From Dermatemys mawii (taxonomy: Eukaryota; Chordata; Testudines; Dermatemydidae): a stretch of 64,000 nt of DNA. Positions 27,630 through 38,545 of this stretch are shown here, piece by piece. The translations under genes and the position numbers were made by a program. The stretch lies in contig ML677335.1 in assembly GCA_007922305.1 (NCBI GenBank), forward strand, positions 21,945,933 to 22,009,932. Reading direction: 5' to 3'. Below the pieces are notes generated by a model. The model saw nothing but the letters and a program-made list of their open reading frames with translations, was not told the origin of the DNA and did no database searches. Positions within the stretch are counted from its first letter, which is position 1, and every line of letters begins with the position of its first letter.

Positions 27630-27855
27630 ATGGGGAGACAATGTGGACAGGGCACTGGACTTGCGATGAGGGTTCAATTCCCAGTTTTGCCTCAGTGTTA
27701 CTTGGTGACCTTGGGCAAGTCATGTTCCTCCTTGTGCCTCCACTTCCCAGTCTGTAAAATGGGCAGGATGATACTGACATTTGTACATCACTTTGAGGTC
27801 CATGGATGAAAAGTACTATATCAGAGCTGAGTATTATTATTATGCCAATAATATT
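27630..27855 (+). mobile_element. MIR-type (CORE) SINE
   Basis: It contains GGTTCAATTCCCAG (tRNA-derived B-box region), then GTGACCTTGGGCAAGTCA, GTGCCTCCACTTCC and CTGTAAAATGGG, the hallmarks of the MIR core. It ends in an ATT-rich tail near 27833-27855. It is a pol III SINE fossil on the plus strand. Confidence 0.88.
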
Positions 27856-27943
27856 ATACATACATACATAGTGAGTTTTGTCTAAATAGACAGGACCTCC
27901 CCTTAAATTGGTATGAGGACTCTGGAGTATTCGTAATTATAAA

Positions 27944-28775
27944 TTCATAGTGTTTTTAAGGCTGGAAGAGACCTCTGGACCATCAAATCTGACCTGTATA
28001 ATACCAAAGAATTGCATCCAGTTACCCTGAATTGAGTCCAGGAACTTGTGTTAGATTTTAGTCAATCTATAGTCGAAGACCTCAAGAGATGAAGAATCCA
28101 CCACTTCATTGGTAGTTCGTTCCAGTAGTTAATAACTCTTTAAAAACTGTGCCTTATTTCTAATATGAATTTATCTGGCTTTAACTTCCAACCCAACAGC
28201 TGTTTTTTGTTATGCCTTTCTCCTCTCGATTAAAGAGCCCTTTTAGTATCCAGCATTTTCTCCCGGACATCATCCTCGTACACCATAATCAAGTCACCTT
28301 TTTGATCTTCTTTTTGTTAAACTAAACAGATCGAGTTCTTTAAGTCTCACGCTGTAAGACATTTTTTCTAGCCCTTTAATCCTTTATGGCTCTCTTCTGT
28401 ACCCTTTGCAATTTTCAACATCCTTTGAAAATCTGGACACCAGTATTGGATCTCCTCAAATGCCGTATACAGAGATAAAATCACTTTCCTATTCTCCTGT
28501 TTATCATACAAGAATCCTGTAGCCCTTTTTGCCACAGTGCAACATTGGTAACCCATATTGAATAATTTTTCTGCTACCACCCCTAATCTTTTCTAGAGTT
28601 GCTGCTCTCCAGAATACTTGCCTATTCTGTAGGCATGGCATGCGTTCTTTGTTCCAAGATGTATGACGTCACATTTGCTATATTAAAACTTTTTGTTTGT
28701 ATGGATCCAGATACCCTAGCAATCCAGGTCACTCTGTATGACTGCCCTGTTCTCATTATTTCCTGCTCTGACAGT
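27944..28775 (-). mobile_element. CR1 LINE 3' part, antisense
   Basis: On the plus strand it reads the complement of a CR1 tail. Landmarks are AAGGCTGGAAGAGACCTCTG, GAAGAATCCACCACTTC, CTTATTTCTAATATGAATTTATC, TCAAGTCACCTTTTTGATC, CCTTTTTGCCACAGTGC and ATCCAGGTCACTCTGTATG. It covers the RT C-terminal end and 3' UTR. A 70-codon minus-strand stretch at 28368-28580 is what remains of the RT. It is heavily mutated. Confidence 0.82.
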
Positions 28776-28780
28776 CTTTG

Positions 28781-29220
28781 AGTGCAGCACTCTCGTGCAG
28801 TACGTCTTGGGCTCTTGCCTGCTGCCTTTGAAAATATAAGCTCCCTGTTGTCTACAAGTGACTCTGCTTCCCTAATACTTTTGCCGGTAGCACTGTTACC
28901 TGCTGGACAGAGTCAGCTAGAGCAGCAAACTGTTTAAAATATGAAGGTAACAGCCACATTTTCAGTGTATGTAACTGATTTTTTTTTTAAACTGATGATC
29001 AGAAAAAATAAAAATCTAGATCCAGCCGCCCTATGCACTGAAGTAACAAAGTAACTCCTCTTTGTACAGCTAACCACTTTACAGACTTAACAGCCACAAA
29101 ATGGTCAAGAGTAACACTTCAGTCAGTTGGCACAGTTAAGCAATACATTGGCCAACACAAATATTTCTTTGATTTCTATGATGCTGTTTTTCTTGCTAAC
29201 TACTTTTTTTTCCTGCTTAG
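28781..29220 (+). other. MICU1 intron end before exon 29221
   Basis: Unassigned intron. It ends with CTAAC and a pyrimidine tract before the acceptor AG at 29219-29220. Confidence 0.5.
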
Positions 29221-29430
<210 letters not shown>

Positions 29431-29579
29431 TGACTTGGCGGGGCCTGACTGAGATCAGTCATGGAGTGTACTACTGTGGTTTACTGAGCTCATGTGAGAG
29501 CTGTCTTCATAAGGGTAAGCGTGGGTATGGGCAAGGAAGGAGAGCTGGTGCTATAAACATGTTATAGCAGCTGCTGAGA

Positions 29580-29945
29580 CATAGGAATTATCATTCTGAA
29601 TCAGATTAGTGGTTCAATATCTTGTCGACAACACCAGATACTTCTGAAGAAGGTACAAGTGATCCTGCAATAGGCAGTTATGGGATAACCTGCCCAAGTA
29701 GAGTTTGTCTAATCCTCAATACTTAGACGGTGATCTGCACCCTGAAGCGTGAGGGCTCATATCCTTTCTAGAACGCCTGGATTTTTAAAAATGTGCTATT
29801 AAAACTCTGGATAGTCTTGTTTATGTAAGTGTTCGATCCTTTTCTGATCCCTGCCAAACTCTTGGTTTCAGTGACATTTTGTGCCAATAACTTTCTCAGA
29901 GTAACTTGCATTGTCTGAATGGGTATCTTTCCATTAATCTTGGAT
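29580..29945 (-). mobile_element. CR1 3'-terminal fragment, antisense
   Basis: The plus strand shows ATAGGAATTATCATTCTGAATCAGA, then TAGGCAGTTATGGGATAACCTGCC, CCTGAAGCGTGAGGGCTCATATCC and CAGTGACATTTTGTGCCA. This matches the complement of a CR1 3' UTR related to that at 12980. It lies 160 bp downstream of a MICU1 exon. Confidence 0.7.
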
Positions 29946-30889
29946 TTTTCCAATTTAATTGAAATTTAATTTAATGTCCTATTTTATATTATGAAAGAGC
30001 ATTAAGAAGATCCTGGTCTACACATGCGCATATTCATTTATATAAATCTAAGCACCTGTTGGTTTCAAATGTAGCTATACTCAGAAAAGCAAGGATAAAA
30101 ATAGCATTATGATCACTTTCTCTCAATTTCCAAATAAAATCTACTCACTTTAAAGGTAAACCCTTTATTTTTCTGACTAGCAGTCCTGCAAACTCAGCCT
30201 GGGCTCTGAGTGACCAAATGTAGTGTCTTATATTCAGCCAGAAAGAACTACTTTTAAAGGCTAAATAATCTCCTCGCTTAAACTTGTGCAGCCCAGTTAC
30301 TGCTAGTAAGGTGGCACAGGTGTAACTAGCTAAATCAATAATGAACTCAAACAATTCTGTTTGATGTACACGAAGGAACAAAACCTGGTTGTTCTTTCTT
30401 CGTTGTTGACTGGAGTCAGAAGTAATCCATTTCTCATTAAATTAATCATTATGAATAATTAATCCTTAGAGTTAGCAAATGTGACTCTGAATACACACAG
30501 GGAGCAGACTGAATTAGGAATGCCATTTTTTTTATAGTGGCATTTTTCAGACTTGAACTAACTACACTTTTTAGTTCCTCAGCGGTCTGTACTTTGGAAA
30601 TGAGAAAAATAAACATTAAGAGTTGTGGAAAAATGAAACTATTTCATAGTAATGTGGATTATAAATAAATAACATTATTTCAGGCTCAGTGACTGCAACA
30701 GCACCATACTCCCTGAGTTTTCCAAACCACCAGTATTGCCCCTGAAATTTCTTCCTTGCCCATTGCTCTAACCCACATAGTCCCTCTTCCCCAGTGCCTC
30801 AGGTTCATGCTTGTCACTGTTCAGAAAGCCTCACATAACTTAGCCCCTCTCCACTACTTGCCTTTGGTTGTTTCATGTCATGGAGCACT
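29946..30889 (+). other. MICU1 intron segment, no recognised feature
   Basis: AT-rich intron. No feature could be supported. Confidence 0.45.
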
Positions 30890-31189
30890 GTCATAGATGG
30901 GTATAAACTGTTCAGGAAGGACAGGCGCGAGAGGAAAGGTGGAGGAGTTATACTGTTCTCTTACACACAGTGCGATTGCTCAGAGCTCCAATATGAAACT
31001 GGAGAAAAGCCTGTTTGAGTCTTTGGGTTAGGCTTAGAAGCGAGAGCAACAAAGGTGATGTCGTGGTAGGTGTGTGCTATAGAGCACTGGACCAAGAGGA
31101 TGAGGTAGACCAAGCTTTCTTTGGACAATTAACTGACGTTTCCAGGACACATGCTCTGGTTCTAATAGGGGACTTCAGTCACCCTGTCA

Positions 31190-31322
31190 TAGGGTGACCA
31201 GATGGCAAGTGTAAAAAATCGGGACAGGGAGTAGGGGGTGGGGGTGTAAATAGGTGCCTATATAATAAAAAGCCCCCAAAATCGGGACTATCCCTTTAAA
31301 ATCGGGACATCTGGTCACCCTA
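31190..31322. mobile_element. 133-bp hAT-type MITE inside the CR1
   Basis: Inverted ends TAGGGTGACCAGATG and CATCTGGTCACCCTA bound the insert. Duplicated 8-mers CCCTGTCA (31182-31189) and CCCTGATA (31323-31330) match at 6 of 8 positions. Taking the insert out restores the CR1 phrase CTTCAGTCACCCTGATATC. The interior holds repeated ATCGGGACA or TCGGGAC blocks and a TATATAA box. Confidence 0.9.
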
Positions 31323-32168
31323 CCCTGATATCAGTTGGGAGAGCAATACAGCAGTGCACAGACAATCCAGGAAGTTTTTGGAGAGTGTTGGGGACAACTT
31401 CTTGGTGCAAGTACTGGAGAAACCAACCAGGGGCCGTTCTCCTCTTGACCAGCTGCTTACAAACAGGGAAGAATTGGTAGGTGAAATAGAAGTGGGTGGC
31501 AATCTGGGCAGCAATGACCATGAGATGGTTGAGTTCAGGATCCTCACAAAAGGAAAAAAGGAGAGTAACAAAATGCTGATCCTGCACTTCAGAAAAGCAG
31601 ACTTTGACTCCCTTAGGGAACTGATGGGCAGGATCCCCTGGGAGGCTAATATGCGGGGAAAAGGATTCCAGGAAAGCTCGCTGTATTTTAAAGAAGCCTT
31701 ATTGAGGGTGTAGGAACAAACCATCCTGATGTGCAGAAAGAATAGCAAATATGGTACACCAGCTTGGCTTAACAGTGAAATCTTCAGTGAGCTTAAACAC
31801 AAAAAGGAAACTTACAAGAAGTGGAAACTTGGACAGATGACTTGGGAGGAGTAAAAATATTGCTCGAGCATGCACAGGTGTGATCAGAAAGGCCAAAACA
31901 CAACTAGAGTTGCAGCTAGCAAGGGATGTGAGGGATAAGAAGAAGAGTTTCTACCAGTATGTTAGCAACAAGAAAAAGGTCAGGGAAAGTGGGACCCTTA
32001 ATGAATGGGTGAGGCAACGTAGTGACAGATGATGTGGAAAAATCTGAAGTACTCAATGCTTTTTTTGCCTCGGTCTTCACAGACAAATTCAGTTCCCACA
32101 CTGCTGTCCTGGGCAACACATTGTGGGAGGAAGTGAGCAGCCCTCAGTGGCAAAAGAATCGGTTAAGG

Positions 32169-32891
32169 CAGGGATGGGCAAACTATGGCCCGGGGGCCCC
32201 ATCCAGCCCGCAAGCCCATCCTCCTCGACTCCTGAGCTTGACGGGGAGGCTCCTCTTGGCCCCTGCCCCGCTGTCACTTCGCAAGCGTGTCGCTGCACGG
32301 GCAGCGCTCTGTGGGTGGGTCTGCGCACAGTGTGTCTGGCTCTGGCCACTTCTGTGAGCGGCATGATAAGGGGGCTGGGACCAGAGCTGGGGAGTTTAAT
32401 AAGAGGCAGGGAGTCCCCGGGGGGGCAGTCGGGATAGGGATCGGGGGTGTTTGGATGGGGCAGAGGTTCAGGGATGGGAGTTAGATGGGGTGTGGGAGTC
32501 CTGGGGTCTGTCGGGGAGCGGGGGTGTGGATGGGGTCGGGGCAGTCAGGGGATAGGGAGGGGTTGGATACAGGGTGGTGATTAGGGGCAAGGGCAAGGTT
32601 TCTGGAGGGGATGGTCAGGGGACAAGGAGCAAGGGGCTTAGATAGGGGCTGGGGTCTTGGGGGTGGTGGTAAGGGGCAATGGGATCTCTGGAGGGGGTAG
32701 TCAGGGGACAGAGAGTAGGGGAGTTGGATGGGGCGGGGATTTGGAGGAGGGAAATTGGGGTGGGAAGTGGGAGGGAGTCAGATAGGGAATGGGGCCAGGC
32801 TGTTTGGTGAGGCACAGCCTTCCCTACCCAGCCCTCCATACAATTTTGAACCCCGATGTGGCCCTCAAGCCAAAAAGTTTGCCCACCCCTG
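32169..32891. mobile_element. 723-bp non-autonomous hAT element inside the CR1
   Basis: The left end is CAGGGATGGGCAAACTATGG and the right end CCAAAAAGTTTGCCCACCCCTG, giving inverted termini CAGGGRTGGGCAAACT. Target duplications GGTTAAGG (32161-32168) and GCTTAAGG (32892-32899) match at 7 of 8. Excision restores the CR1 phrase GGTTAAGGACTATTTAGAAA. The interior is a GC-rich head followed by a G-rich body of loosely repeated GGGG.CAGTCAGGGGACA units. It encodes no transposase; the overlapping open frames reflect base composition. Confidence 0.93.
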
Positions 32892-33571
32892 GCTTAAGGA
32901 CTATTTAGAAAAGTTGGATGCCTGCCTTGCATCCAAGGGTGCTGAGGGAATTGGGTGATGTGATTGCAGAGCCATTGTCTTTGAAAATTCATGGTGATCA
33001 GAGCAGGTCCTGGATGATTGGAAAAAGGCAAATATAGTGCCCATCTTTTAAAAAAGGGAAGGAGGAGAACCCAGGGAACTACAGAGTTCACTACTGGTCA
33101 ACCTTATGTTAGTCTCTGAAAAAATCATGGAGCAGGTCCTCAAGGAAACCATTTTGAAGCACTTGGAGGAGAGGAAAGCGATTAGGAACAATCAGTGTGG
33201 ATTCACCAAGAGCAAGTCATGTCTGACCAACCTGATTGCCTCCTATGCTTTGATAACTGGCTCTGTGGATATGCGGAAAGCAGTGGATGGGATATATCTT
33301 GACTTTAGCAAAGCTTTTGATACGGTCTCCCACAATATTCTTGCCAGGAAGTTAAAAAAAATATGGATTGGATGAATGGATTATAAGGTGGTTGGAAAGC
33401 TGGCTAGATTGTCAGGCTCAATGTGATCAACGGCTCGGTGTCTATTTGGTAGCCGGTATCAAGTGGAGTGCCCTATGGATTAGTCCTGGGGCTGGTTTCG
33501 TCCAACATCTTTATTAATGATCTGGATGATGGGATGGATTGCACCTTCAGCAAGTTCTATGATTCTATGAT

Positions 33572-33924
33572 CCCTCCCCCTTGCCTCCTCTACTCCACTA
33601 ATGATGTTAGCCTTGTCCATTCATTCATTAGCTTCTTATGCACACATCTCAGTGGTTTCGTTCATGTGATTTCCTGTGTAAGAAACATTCTTCTGAGTTC
33701 ATCGCTTTATTCACATTCATGTATTTCTTAAAGACCCATTTCTGCAAGGAAGCAGATGGAGTTTCTAGCTGACTTGTAAATATAAGTTTGAAGAGTAATT
33801 ATGAATAACTTGTCTTTATTTAAAAAAAAATAGTAATATAAGTTAACCTTGTATTACCAAAGCCCTGCAAATTACCACCGTGATCACTAGAGTAATTTTT
33901 GAACCCCCATCTCCTTGCGTTGAC
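33572..33924 (+). other. MICU1 intron segment, unassigned
   Basis: The sequence right after the CR1 tail, pyrimidine-rich at 33571-33600. No feature could be named. Confidence 0.4.
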
Positions 33925-34015
33925 TTTGTCTTTAGATAGTAAGTTGTTTTGGGCAGGGCATGTTCCTCCTTCTGTTTAGAAAATGTCTAGCACATTGTGG
34001 CATTATCAGAAACCA
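33925..34015 (+). mobile_element. Old L2/L3-like LINE or SINE tail
   Basis: The phrase TTTAGATAGTAAGTTGTTTTGGGCAGGGCATGTTCC, then TCTAGCACATTGTGG, resembles the conserved 3' end (GATTGTAAGCTCTTTGGGGCAGG and CCTAGCACAATGGGG) of old LINE-mobilised repeats. It is short and diverged. Confidence 0.5.
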
Positions 34016-35543
34016 TTCTTGTATGGATCACTCTCTCTGGATCTAATTATCCATGGCTGCTGTATGCTTTAAAAAGAGATGGGGCAGTAGGAGAAATCAA
34101 GCAATTCTGAGGAACTCTTCCTGTATATGATCAACTGGCGGCTTTTTTTTTTTTTGAGTGAGTTTTAAAAACTCATCATCAGTAATACTCAAGGCTGTTT
34201 TGAGTGCTATAACTACAGAATAGAGTTTGAAGAAAAACTGTTTACTTCTCTAAAGGGGGTAGATTTATGTATGTCTCAACCACTAATTTGAAACTATAAA
34301 GCAGCTGTTCTCACAGTGGGAAGCTCATTGGGCTCAGCTAACAGAAAACAGTCTATTGTATGTAATATACTGTATGGTCAGTTTCTTTTGCTGATTGCTA
34401 AGGTAAAATAATTCTTTCTAGCTATGTTAACAATATTCCCTGTTGATTTTTTTTATCATCAAAATGTTCTCACACATTTCAGTAAAGTTTAGCTGAAACC
34501 CCCCCTGAATAGGATTGTATCAAGTAAAGTCTGAATATTTTTCTCATTCTCTACAGGGGAAATGCTAAGACAACACTTAAGAAACACTGGAGTAGTGAAG
34601 TCCTCTACTTCCTCCTTTTGTTTACTTTTTTAAACTTAATTATATTTCCCATAATTTTGTTAAAATCTCAGCAATTTACTCCATCACGGGTGTGAAGAGT
34701 AAAAGTAACTACAGCTGGGGAAGAAACAGAAGCTTTTAACAGCATAATAGAACTCTCCTGTGATTTGGGCACTTATACCTTACTGCTTAATTACAGTCTT
34801 TTAAATCAGAAATTAGCATGCAGTGTACTTTCTGGTTCCCACTATACAAGTTAAAACATGTATGAACTATGCAGTTGATTGGTTGACCTCCATATGTTGC
34901 TTTTTCTTACTGCATAGATAGTGTATTATGATGGTGAGTTAATGCAGATATTTCCTCGCTTCTTGTCAGTCTGTGAAAGGCAAGTGCTGATGTAAGAAAT
35001 GTTTCTCCTTTGAATAAGCAAGCTGAGCCATCCCTGTTTACTTTTGAGCAGTGGTGTAACCAAGTACTCTATCCTGTTGGGAAATGCAGTGTTTTGCTTG
35101 TATAATACCGTAAGGATGATATTGTTCCACTCATTTGAAATTGAGCCAATTTCACCTCATACTTTATACTGTTTATGCTGCTTAGCTTTTTCTTATAGAT
35201 GCCACTGAGGACAGAGTAAAGCAATAGAGGGAGAGGGAGATTGGTAAGATCCTGACAACCACTGTTGTTGTTATGCGTTTCTAAAAGAAATATACTTACC
35301 AAAGAGGAATTAAACATTTTATTATTAATATTTCAGAGGGTCTCCTCCCTCACTCTTAAAATGCTTGGTACCAGCAGTGACTTAAAAGTTAGTCTAATTT
35401 CTCTTCCAACTGGCTCCTTATTACTAGCAATGGGATGTGACTACTAGCATCAAAACATTGGTGAAGTATAGCTTGAGAATACCAACACCAATCTGCTGTA
35501 GTATGGTATTTTTAGGAAAATTTACTAGCCATTATTTCCTGAT
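34016..35543 (+). other. MICU1 intron segment, no recognised feature
   Basis: AT-rich intron with a poly-T run at about 34144-34155. No exon or bounded repeat. Confidence 0.45.
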
Positions 35544-35551
35544 GGCCTAAC

Positions 35552-35675
35552 TAGGGTGACCAGACAGCAAGTGTGAAAAATGGGGACAGGGGGTGGGGGG
35601 CAATAGGAGCCTATATAAGAAAAAGCCTCCAAAATCAGGACTGTCCCTATAAAATCAGGACATCTGGTCACCCTA
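35552..35675. mobile_element. 124-bp hAT-type MITE, second copy of the 31190 family
   Basis: Ends TAGGGTGACCAGA and TCTGGTCACCCTA flank the same TATATAA-containing core as the copy at 31190. Target duplications GGCCTAAC (35544-35551) and GGCATAAC (35676-35683) match at 7 of 8. Confidence 0.92.
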
Positions 35676-35683
35676 GGCATAAC

Positions 35684-36399
35684 ACTTGTGATGGAATCCA
35701 ATTTTGAGTCACCCAGTCTGTTCCATAGGCTTGGTGTCTCAGAATTAGTCTGCCAAATATACATGGAAATGATAGCTAGGCCTGCAGTTAATGTGGGACC
35801 AGCAGACACTCCTGGTGCAAGTGCCAGGGTTGCTCCCTGTCAAAGACTTCTTGTCTAGTAGTGGAGAAAAGAGATACAAAGTGAATAGCAATGGAATTTT
35901 CTGAAAATGGTGTTACAACCCCAGGCCTCAGTTCCATTGTCCTGAAGTCCTATTTCTCTTGCAGAGATGGTGGGGGAGGAGTCAGCAGCCGGTAGAATTA
36001 CACTGCGTCCCTGAAAACAGTCCTTGTTTTCAGGGCCTGTCTTGGCATATAATTTTTTTGCTTATTTTTAATAAATTGTAAGGCACAATTGGCACTGTGC
36101 TCTAAACAGAGCACATGCACACACTGCATGGAGTCCTAAATTATCCCTTTTTTGCTTTATTGATCACTTCATTAGCAGCAACAACAAATTTCAGCCTCAG
36201 ACTTCTCCACAAGTTCAGCTGTTGTTGGGGCTCTCCTGCTGAATCATCTCTGTCCAGAAAGATATTACAAACCTTGTATCCTGGCCAGAGCTCACAGGAA
36301 GCCAGCTTGAATTAGAAGTAAATACTTTACATCCTTATGTAGGGTTCCAGTTCCTGAAGTTAGGATGACTCAAATGAATTCTTTATTCTTTTGCTAGGT
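35684..36399 (+). other. MICU1 intron segment, unassigned
   Basis: It includes an 11-bp perfect hairpin at 36009-36035 (CCCTGAAAACA, loop GTCCT, complement). No gene or mobile element named. Confidence 0.45.
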
Positions 36400-36740
36400 C
36401 TTACAAATGATCACCTGTTACACCCTGTAAAATGTCACCTGAAATATTGTGTACAATTCTCATCACCCATGGTCAAGAAAGATTAATTCAAACTGAAACA
36501 GGTGCAGAGAACAGCTACTAGGATGACCAGGGAAGTGAAGGGTCTATCTTGTGAGAAGAGGCTGGAAGAGCTTGACTTGTTTAGTCTGTCAAAGAAGGCT
36601 GAAAGGGGATATGGTTACTCTGTATAAATACATCAGAAGAGTAATCACCATAGAGGATGAAGAGCTATTTAAGTTTGAAGGACAATTTGGCTCAAGAAGA
36701 AATGGGAATAAACTGAAATTTAAGCCCATTGCTTCTTGTC
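36400..36740 (+). mobile_element. CR1 fragment, sense (RT C-terminal part)
   Basis: Landmarks are TGAAATATTGTGTACAATTCTC, GAAACAGGTGCAGAGAACAGC, AGGCTGAAAGGGGATATGG and the encoded LSKKAERGYGYSV-like sequence, standard for the CR1 region after the RT core. A 68-codon frame remains at 36551-36757. It abuts a CR1 in the opposite orientation. Confidence 0.8.
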
Positions 36741-36744
36741 CTAG

Positions 36745-37290
36745 TCTCAGAAATTAAGGAGAACAATTTTTCTCTCCCCCTCCTTGTAACAACCTTTCAT
36801 GTACTTGAAAACTGTTCTCATATCCCCTCTCTGTCTTCTCTTCTCCAGACTAAACAAACCCAGTTTTTTCAAGCTTCTCTCATAGGTCGTGTTCTCTAGA
36901 CCTTTAATCATTTTTGTTGCTCTCCACTGGTCTTTCTCCCATTTGTCCACATCTTTCCTGAAATGTGGTGCCCAGAACTGGACATTATACTCCAGTTGAC
37001 GCCTAATCAGTGTGGAGTACAGCGGAAGAATTGCTTCTCGTGTCTTGCTTCCAGTCCTCCTGCTAATACATCTCAGAAGGATGTTTGGGTTTTTTTGCAA
37101 CAGTGTTACACTGTTGACTCATATTTAGCTTGTGATCCACTATGCCTTCCAAATCCCTCTCCACAATACTGCTTCCTAGGCAGTCATTTTCCATTTTGTA
37201 TGTGTGCAACTGATTGTTCCTTATTAAGTGGAGTACTTTGCATTTGCCCTTATTGAATTTCATCCTGTGTCTTATGTTCCTAAAGTTCAT
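36745..37290 (-). mobile_element. CR1 fragment, antisense (RT C-terminal part)
   Basis: Two overlapping minus-strand open pieces (37290-37063 and 37100-36747) read MKFNKGKCKVLHL, YSTLIRRQLEYNVQFWAPHF, DQWRATKMIKGLE and SLEKRRQRGDMRTVFKYMKG, the CR1 thumb and C-terminal region. The frames overlap with a shift, so the gene is broken. It faces the sense fragment at 36400-36740 head to head. Confidence 0.88.
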
Positions 37291-37469
37291 GCTTCAGATG
37301 GTCACCTATAGGGGAGTCAGGAAGGGGTGGTTTTCCTCTTCCCGCCCCCCTGCTTACTCCCCCGCCCCCGACCCAATACATCCTGGTTGTGTGGGTTTTT
37401 TTTCTGTCTCTTTCTTCAGAAATATCGGAAATTGCCATGACAAGACACATGGGATACCACACAGAGAGG

Positions 37470-37700
37470 GCCAGTTTTCTGAGATGTCATTGAGCATTCT
37501 CTCTGTCACATGCTTAGCTGGCTGGTTCTTACTCACATGTTCAGGGTCTAATTAATCACATGGAATTAGGAAGGAATTTTCTCCCAGGTCAGATTGGCAG
37601 TGACTTCAGGGTTGATTTTTTCCTTCCTTTTCAGCATGGATTGGAGGTCACTTGCTGGGATTTCTTGTATGCAGATCATATCGATACCATATTGATGAAC
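37470..37700 (+). mobile_element. CR1 3' UTR fragment, sense
   Basis: The sequences TTAGCTGGCTGGTTCTTACTCACATG, AGGAAGGAATTTTCTCCCAGGTCAGATTGGCAGTGAC and CAGCATGGATTGGAGGTCACTTGC match a CR1 3' UTR that I remember. Together with the tail at 38170-38222 and the body at 36400, it may be one sense CR1 split by later insertions. Confidence 0.75.
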
Positions 37701-38144
37701 AAGAGCACTGATTAAGTGTCACTTGGCTCTCAATAAACCCTCAGCAATGTGTTGTAAGACTCTGCATGGGAGCCCAATGGTATGGAACCTGCAGGATTGC
37801 ACATTCTTAGGGTTACTGGAAGTGGCGATACTGGGATTCTTCAAGTATGAACTTATGGAATTTGGTTTCCTAGGAGGATCATTAGCTTCCCTGGACTGTG
37901 CTGGGTACTGACAGCTAGCGCCACAAGAACGCTGATCCATTGCCACCTTTGCTGGGAGTTTTAGGATACATCTTGCTTTAAGAATTCCCTGCCATTGCAG
38001 AGGCGTCAGGCATTGCTGCACCTGGGTCCTTCCTAGTGTCCATGGCACATAACAACAGTTTCGTCTTCTGTGGGCTGTAATGTTTTGGTCTAATTTTGCA
38101 CCTTGGATTTAGTGTGCTGATGCTGGGTGGTATTGGTATCCTGT
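37701..38144. other. Unassigned insert between CR1 3' UTR pieces
   Basis: About 0.45 kb lies between two parts of a CR1 3' UTR and is not CR1-like itself. It has no clear ends and no coding evidence. Confidence 0.35.
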
Positions 38145-38170
38145 GAGAGAGAGAGAGAGAGAGAGAGAGA
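38145..38170 (+). repeat. (GA)n microsatellite
   Basis: Thirteen uninterrupted GA units just before the CR1 tail. Confidence 0.97.
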
Positions 38171-38222
38171 TGAGGTCAAACTGGATAATCTGGTGGTCCC
38201 TTCTAACCTTTTCAATTCTTTA
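38170..38222 (+). mobile_element. CR1 3' tail, sense
   Basis: TGAGGTCAAACTGGATAATCTGGTGGTCCCTTCTAACC is the conserved end of CR1 3' UTRs (GGTCAGACTAGATGATC..GGTCCCTTCTGGCC). Confidence 0.75.
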
Positions 38223-38545
38223 ACTGATATTTGGTCCTGTTTTTTGTAAAACCCTGCAGACTTCTACAAATCTTCCGTCATGGTTACCATAGTGAAGTAA
38301 GATTGCTGCACAATTAGTGACTGTACGTCAGCTTGTTTTCCTAGAGCTATAATTTATGTGGATGAAAAGATGATTGATCTCTATTGGATTCTTGACTATT
38401 GACCAGCAGTGGGCGGAAATAAGAGTATAGCAATGTCAAATTTGTTAAGCTCCATGAGCTATTAAACGCTGCAAGAATCTATGAATCAAACAGTTAAAGT
38501 TTTTTTGAAGGCCAGTTGTAACTTTTCAAATTGAATCTACCAAAC

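Larger units (their letters stand above)
30890..33571 (+). mobile_element. CR1 LINE, sense, with two nested DNA transposons and an internal deletion
   Basis: Sense-strand CR1, 5'-truncated at about 30890. It has the endonuclease end (31015-31186, SNKGDVVVGVCYRALDQE and VLIGDFSHP), endonuclease C-terminal sequence (31354-31713, SRKFLESVGDNFLVQVLEKP, GSNDHEMVEF), a linker (31714-32160), and reverse transcriptase (33106-33550, [56 protein letters not shown]). Right after SKF, where FADD should follow, the sequence jumps to the CR1 3' end repeat TTCTATGATTCTATGAT at 33555-33571. The catalytic motif and about 1 kb of 3' sequence are therefore deleted. It is interrupted at 31190 and 32169. Confidence 0.92.

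Noticed and set aside
27640..27700. tRNA gene
   Set aside because: The B-box-like GGTTCAATTCC belongs to a MIR-type SINE; no complete cloverleaf is present.
32022..32437. Open frames of about 100 codons on both strands
   Set aside because: They span the CR1/hAT junction at 32169, so they are composed of two unrelated mobile elements.
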